Source: Prolixibacteraceae bacterium
GTDB lineage: Bacteria > Bacteroidota > Bacteroidia > Bacteroidales > Prolixibacteraceae
Assembly: GCA_017998095.1 (NCBI GenBank)
Contig: JAGODU010000144.1
Coordinates: 1 to 10,054 of the forward strand
Reading direction: 5' to 3'
Length of the DNA: 10,054 nucleotides
The notes beneath the pieces are model-generated. The model did not search any database. It was given only the letters and a program-made list of their open reading frames with translations, and was not told where the DNA came from. This document shows positions 6,654 to 10,054 of this stretch, piece after piece; positions within the stretch are counted from its first letter, which is position 1, and every line of letters begins with the position of its first letter. The translations under genes and the position numbers were made by a program.

Positions 6654-8752
6654 AACAAATTTCTGTAGTCATTGTAAATTATAATGGAGTCCACTATCTG
6701 CAAAGTTGCCTGGACTCGATATACGCAAGCAATGCCGAGAATTTTGTCGTAGATGTTATCGTTGTTGATAATTGCTCGGGTGATCATTCTGTCGAATTCA
6801 TCAAAAAATCATACCAACAGGTTCGAGTAATGACAAATGACTTAAACAATTACGTAAGGGCTGTTAACCTGGGAATTAGCCATACAATGGCCGATGTAAT
6901 CGTATTACTAAATAACGACACAATCGTTCAAAAGAACTGGATCTCAGGCCTTGTCGAAACTATGCAGGAATATCCTGAATGTGGGGTTGTACAAAGCAAA
7001 ATTCTTTTCGCAGACGGCACCACTGTAAATAGCGTTGGAGTAAACGAAATAGAGGACTTCTATTTTAAAGACACGGGATTCGGAGAAAAGGACAGTGGAC
7101 AGTACGAATTTATAAAGGAAATCGAGTTCTTTTCCGGAGGGTCCGTAGCAATAAGGCGACAGTGTTTGGAACAAGTCGGAAACTTTGACGAAGATTTCCT
7201 CATGTTTTTTGAAGACATTGATTACAGCATACGTTGTAGAAAGAAAGGTTGGAAAATTTATTACACTCCCAAGAGTGTTGTACACCATAGATATCATGGA
7301 ACGGCCACTACCGAGTTGAGCAACTACTTCTGCAACCGCAATCGATTTCTGTGTATCGCAAAACATGGCCCTTCAAGTCTTCCTCGAAGCATAAAGTCAT
7401 CACATTTTTTTCTGAATGACGACCTCAACTCTCTTTATTCATCTTTGCTTGAAGCATCAAAAATACTTGTCGCCCGCCATGAAGACGAAGTCGTTCATTC
7501 AACCCTTTGCAGACTAAAAAAGGAGCTTTTGGATTTATATGAAACTCGAAAGGTCTACAATTTCTTTGCGCAACTCGAATTGCTGCTTGGAATCAGGCGA
7601 ATAAAAATTGGTATTTATGATCATGCCTTCCATTTTTCCGGTGGCGGTCAGCGATATGTAGCTGAAATGGCAAAAATTCTACAGGACAAATATGATGTTA
7701 CGTATATAGCAAATAAAGATATGAAACTCAGTCAGTATATGGACTGGTATAACATAGACCTCTCAAAGTGCAAACTGAAAATACTGAAGATTCCCTTTTT
7801 TGAAAAAATCAACGAATACACCATCAACGAAAGCGCTGTTTTGTTTGAGGACAACAATCCATTTGATATAATTGGAGATGAAAGCCTCAATTATGATGTT
7901 TTTATCAACGCGAACATGCTGAGCAAAGTGAAACCACAATCCATTTACTCAGTTTTTGTATGCCATTTTCCAGATAACAAACGGGGAAGATTCTTTCATG
8001 TAGATGACTATACTGCCATCATCAGCAATGGCTCATACACATCTTCCTGGATTAAAAAGAAATGGAGGCTTGAACCGACACACGTTCTCTATCCGCCAGT
8101 CGACATGTATAATACTGAAAGCAATTCCCGAAATAAGAAAAATATTATTCTATCAGTAGCGCGCTTTGAAACAACCGGTAGCAAGAAGCAAATAGAGATG
8201 GCAAGAACTTTTGCGGACATGGTCAGCAGAGACAAAATATTAATGAAGGATTGGACTCTTGTACTGGCAGGAGGGACCTTCCCGGGAAATCCTTATTTCG
8301 ATAAGGTAAAAAACACGGTCAGTTCATTGCACTGTAACATCGAGTTAAGGCCTGATGTTACATATGAAGAACTTCGAACCCTTTATCGTGATGCAGCAAT
8401 TTTTTGGCACGCTTGCGGATTAAAGGAGAAGGACCCTCATCGCGTTGAACACTTCGGCATGACAACTGTTGAAGCCATGCAAAACTTCTGCGCCCCGGTC
8501 GTCATAGATGGGGGTGGACAACGAGAAATTGTTGAACACAATATAAGTGGTTTCCGATTCAAAACTCTCGCGCAATTGCAGGAATATACCAAAGCACTTG
8601 TATCAAATATTGAACGGAGATACGAGATGGCTAAAAACGCTTACGAGAGAAGTCACAATTTCAACATGGATGTTTTTAAGGCAAAACTTGAAAAAATCTT
8701 TGATGAGATTGAAACAGAACTCAAAGGCAAACCAATTGCCATCCGGAAGTGA
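6650..8752 (+). CDS. Bifunctional glycosyltransferase, GT2 domain fused to GT4 domain
   Basis: The 700-residue protein starts at ATG 6650 inside an ATGA overlap with the small upstream gene. Residues 3-235 form a GT2 (GT-A) domain of the rhamnosyltransferase-like type: V-V-I-V-N-Y-N-G at 6-13, V-V-D-N at 38-41, the metal motif N-N-D-T at 88-91, G-G-S-V-A-I-R-R at 163-170, catalytic-region E188-D189 and V-H-H at 211-213. A helical linker covers about 250-315. Residues 318-690 form a GT4 (GT-B) domain: a glycine-rich loop F-S-G-G-G-Q-R-Y at 329-336, S-V-A-R-F-E at 502-507, L-V-L-A-G-G at 537-542 and the E-x7-E pair E600/E608. Both active-site sets look intact, so one polypeptide may add two successive sugars with different linkage chemistry (GT2 inverting, GT4 retaining) at the cytoplasmic face. 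The donor sugars cannot be read from the sequence. Confidence 0.93.
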   Translation: MKQISVVIVNYNGVHYLQSCLDSIYASNAENFVVDVIVVDNCSGDHSVEFIKKSYQQVRVMTNDLNNYVRAVNLGISHTMADVIVLLNNDTIVQKNWISGLVETMQEYPECGVVQSKILFADGTTVNSVGVNEIEDFYFKDTGFGEKDSGQYEFIKEIEFFSGGSVAIRRQCLEQVGNFDEDFLMFFEDIDYSIRCRKKGWKIYYTPKSVVHHRYHGTATTELSNYFCNRNRFLCIAKHGPSSLPRSIKSSHFFLNDDLNSLYSSLLEASKILVARHEDEVVHSTLCRLKKELLDLYETRKVYNFFAQLELLLGIRRIKIGIYDHAFHFSGGGQRYVAEMAKILQDKYDVTYIANKDMKLSQYMDWYNIDLSKCKLKILKIPFFEKINEYTINESAVLFEDNNPFDIIGDESLNYDVFINANMLSKVKPQSIYSVFVCHFPDNKRGRFFHVDDYTAIISNGSYTSSWIKKKWRLEPTHVLYPPVDMYNTESNSRNKKNIILSVARFETTGSKKQIEMARTFADMVSRDKILMKDWTLVLAGGTFPGNPYFDKVKNTVSSLHCNIELRPDVTYEELRTLYRDAAIFWHACGLKEKDPHRVEHFGMTTVEAMQNFCAPVVIDGGGQREIVEHNISGFRFKTLAQLQEYTKALVSNIERRYEMAKNAYERSHNFNMDVFKAKLEKIFDEIETELKGKPIAIRK
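8745..8749 (+). promoter_or_regulatory. Candidate ribosome-binding site GGAAG for a TTG start at 8757
   Basis: GGAAG lies seven bases before TTG 8757, at the very end of the preceding gene. It is the only Shine-Dalgarno-like sequence near the start of the following GT2. ATG 8703, the other candidate, has none that I can see. Confidence 0.4.
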
Positions 8753-8756
8753 TCTG

Positions 8757-9761
8757 TTGAAAGAAGCAAAGGTTAGTATCATAATTGTTACCTTTAATTC
8801 CGCTGACACCATACAGGATGCATTAAAAAGTGTCTTAGAGCAAACCTTCAAAGATTATGAGATTATTATCTTGGATAATGCATCGAAGGACAATACCCTT
8901 GGAATTGTGACAGGGTTGTTGGACATATGGCATGGTGACTATAAGATTATACGAAGTAGCTTAAATCTAGGTTTTGCCGAAGGCAATAATAAGGCCTTTG
9001 AAATCACTACCGGAAAATACATCGCTCTTATTAATCCCGATGCAGTTGCGGAAGTACAATGGTTGGGAGAGCTAGTTGCAGCTATGGATGCCTCATCAGA
9101 AATAGGGATATGTGCCTCAAAAATTATTAATAGTGATTCACATATGATCGATAGCGCGGGAGATGGATTCGCGAAGTCCCTCCAAGGGTTTAAAAGAGGG
9201 GAGGGATTATCTCCAGAGAATTTCTGTAATAAAGAATATATTTTTGGAGCTTGCGCGTGTGCCGCATTATATAGACGGACAATGCTTGATGAAATAGGAT
9301 TCTTCGACCCGGACTTTTTCTTGATACATGAGGACACGGACCTTAATTTTAGAGCTCAGCTTGCTGGGTGGAGGGTTATGTATGCGCCCTCAGCAATCGT
9401 ACACCACAAAGTCAGATCGTCAATTGGCGCCATGAGCGATCTCGCGATTTATTATTCGATGAGAAATAAAGATATGTTAATATTGAAAAACGCAGATTTG
9501 GGTTTGATTATCAGGTGCTTACCACAAATCGTCACTGGAAAGGTTGGAGAATTCATCTATTTTGTCATCAAACATAAAAAATATCGGCCTTATTTGCAGG
9601 CCAAAGCTGATACAATAAAGAATATTCCAAATACAATAAAAAAAAGATCATCCATAAAAAAACTGAAAAAGAATCACGGCGACTATCTATCTTCATTGTT
9701 AGTTCCCGTATGGAAACATGATTACCTTTTGCAAAAAATGAGAAAGCTGCTTTATGGTTAG
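8757..9761 (+). CDS. Family 2 glycosyltransferase, rhamnosyltransferase-like
   Basis: The start is uncertain. I chose TTG 8757, four bases after the previous stop with GGAAG upstream, because the product then begins M-K-E-A-K-V-S-I-I-I-V-T-F-N, the normal start of a GT2 fold. ATG 8703 would add 18 residues and overlap the previous gene by 50 bases. From 8757 the protein has 334 residues. Motifs are V-S-I-I-I-V-T-F-N at 6-14, D-N-A-S at 40-43, G-F-A-E-G-N-N at 72-78, N-P-D at 93-95 as the metal motif, and H-E-D at 191-193 with V-H-H at 215-217. The C-terminal 90 or so residues are basic and helical, probably membrane-associated. The enzyme likely transfers a deoxyhexose such as rhamnose from a nucleotide donor to the growing chain (family inference). 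Its stop overlaps the next start by eight bases. Confidence 0.92.
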   Translation: MKEAKVSIIIVTFNSADTIQDALKSVLEQTFKDYEIIILDNASKDNTLGIVTGLLDIWHGDYKIIRSSLNLGFAEGNNKAFEITTGKYIALINPDAVAEVQWLGELVAAMDASSEIGICASKIINSDSHMIDSAGDGFAKSLQGFKRGEGLSPENFCNKEYIFGACACAALYRRTMLDEIGFFDPDFFLIHEDTDLNFRAQLAGWRVMYAPSAIVHHKVRSSIGAMSDLAIYYSMRNKDMLILKNADLGLIIRCLPQIVTGKVGEFIYFVIKHKKYRPYLQAKADTIKNIPNTIKKRSSIKKLKKNHGDYLSSLLVPVWKHDYLLQKMRKLLYG

Positions 9762-10054
9762 TATCATTATACCCACACTAAATGGTAAGGATTATCTAAA
9801 AAACCTGCTACCATCCATAAGAGCGCAATCGATAAAATCCGAAGCAACAGTCGTTGATTCCTCTTCTACTGATGATTCCTCAGAAATAGCAAGTCAACAC
9901 GGAGTTCGCGTATTGGAAATTTCGAGGAATGGCTTCAATCATGGCCATACAAGAAACCTCGGGGCCCAGCATGTCAAAAAAGATATCCTGGTCTTCTTGA
10001 CTCAAGATGCGTTACCAACAGATGATTATTGTTTGGAGAACCTCATCAAACCAC
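9754..10054 (+). CDS. Family 2 glycosyltransferase, rhamnosyltransferase-like, cut by window end
   Basis: ATG 9754 overlaps the previous gene by eight bases, and the frame stays open to the end of the window (100 full codons). The visible N-terminal third shows M-V-S-I-I-I-P-T-L-N-G at the start, V-V-D-S-S-S-T-D-D-S in the nucleotide-binding part, then F-N-H-G-H-T-R-N and F-L-T-Q-D-A-L-P. The HG-x-TRN and TQDA-x-P pair is characteristic of GT2 proteins annotated as rhamnosyltransferases (RfbF-like) in O-antigen and cell-wall polysaccharide clusters, with Q-D-A replacing the usual D-x-D. The acceptor-binding part lies outside the window, so specificity cannot be judged. It appears to be the next gene of the same operon. 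No strong ribosome-binding site is visible, and translation is probably coupled to the upstream gene. Confidence 0.9.
   Translation, partial: MVSIIIPTLNGKDYLKNLLPSIRAQSIKSEATVVDSSSTDDSSEIASQHGVRVLEISRNGFNHGHTRNLGAQHVKKDILVFLTQDALPTDDYCLENLIKP

Noticed and set aside
6944..7366. 140-codon reading frame on the minus strand
   Set aside because: It lies wholly antisense to the conserved GT2 domain of the 6650 gene and has no recognisable protein features; it is a shadow frame.
9176..9209. Inverted repeat with a seven-base perfect stem (TCCCTCC / GGAGGGA) and a 16-base loop
   Set aside because: It lies inside the GT2 coding sequence with no T-run after it, so it is not a convincing terminator; it probably reflects codon content.
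8939..9337. 132-codon reading frame on the minus strand
   Set aside because: It is antisense to the GT2 core of the 8757 gene and shows no motifs or start signals.

Overview
The window is a stretch of a Gram-negative surface-polysaccharide (O-antigen or related glycan) locus. Every supported gene is on the + strand and packed head to tail, with overlaps or short gaps typical of an operon. The DNA is visibly AT-rich. No ribosomal, tRNA, mobile-element or CRISPR signal was seen. An ABC-2 polysaccharide exporter pair and an O-antigen ligase-type protein point to a Gram-negative cell. The methyltransferase and glycosyltransferase families remind me of environmental lineages such as Desulfobacterota or Nitrospirota, but the sequence does not fix the taxon.

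Layout: (1) 1-1239 is the 3' part of a Wzy_C-type O-antigen ligase/polymerase ending in a TPR-like region. (2) 1264-2762 is the exporter: permease Wzm, then ATPase Wzt starting on a TAATG overlap. This Wzt is the short type without a C-terminal sugar-binding domain. (3) 2850-4640 is a 596-residue protein with an N-terminal SAM methyltransferase, a middle region that looks like a degenerate small-molecule kinase fold, and a basic helical tail. It is a candidate chain-terminating or chain-modifying enzyme. (4) 4681-6230 holds a second methyltransferase and a family 2 glycosyltransferase. They appear to be one fused protein interrupted by a -1 frame change at a run of eight A's. (5) 6339-6653 is a small unrecognised protein joined by an ATGA overlap to a 700-residue GT2-GT4 double glycosyltransferase. 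(6) 8757-9761 and 9754-10054 (cut by the window end) are two more GT2 enzymes of the rhamnosyltransferase-like type.

How it probably works (inference): the glycosyltransferases build a polysaccharide on a lipid carrier at the inner face of the cytoplasmic membrane. The methyltransferases decorate or cap it, Wzm/Wzt export it, and the ligase-type protein transfers it to lipid A-core or another acceptor. No sugar-nucleotide synthesis genes lie in the window, so the sugar composition cannot be read from it.

The two points most worth following are the A8 frame junction between the 4681 and 5412 reading frames, and the possible WbdD-like methyltransferase/kinase architecture beside a short Wzt.
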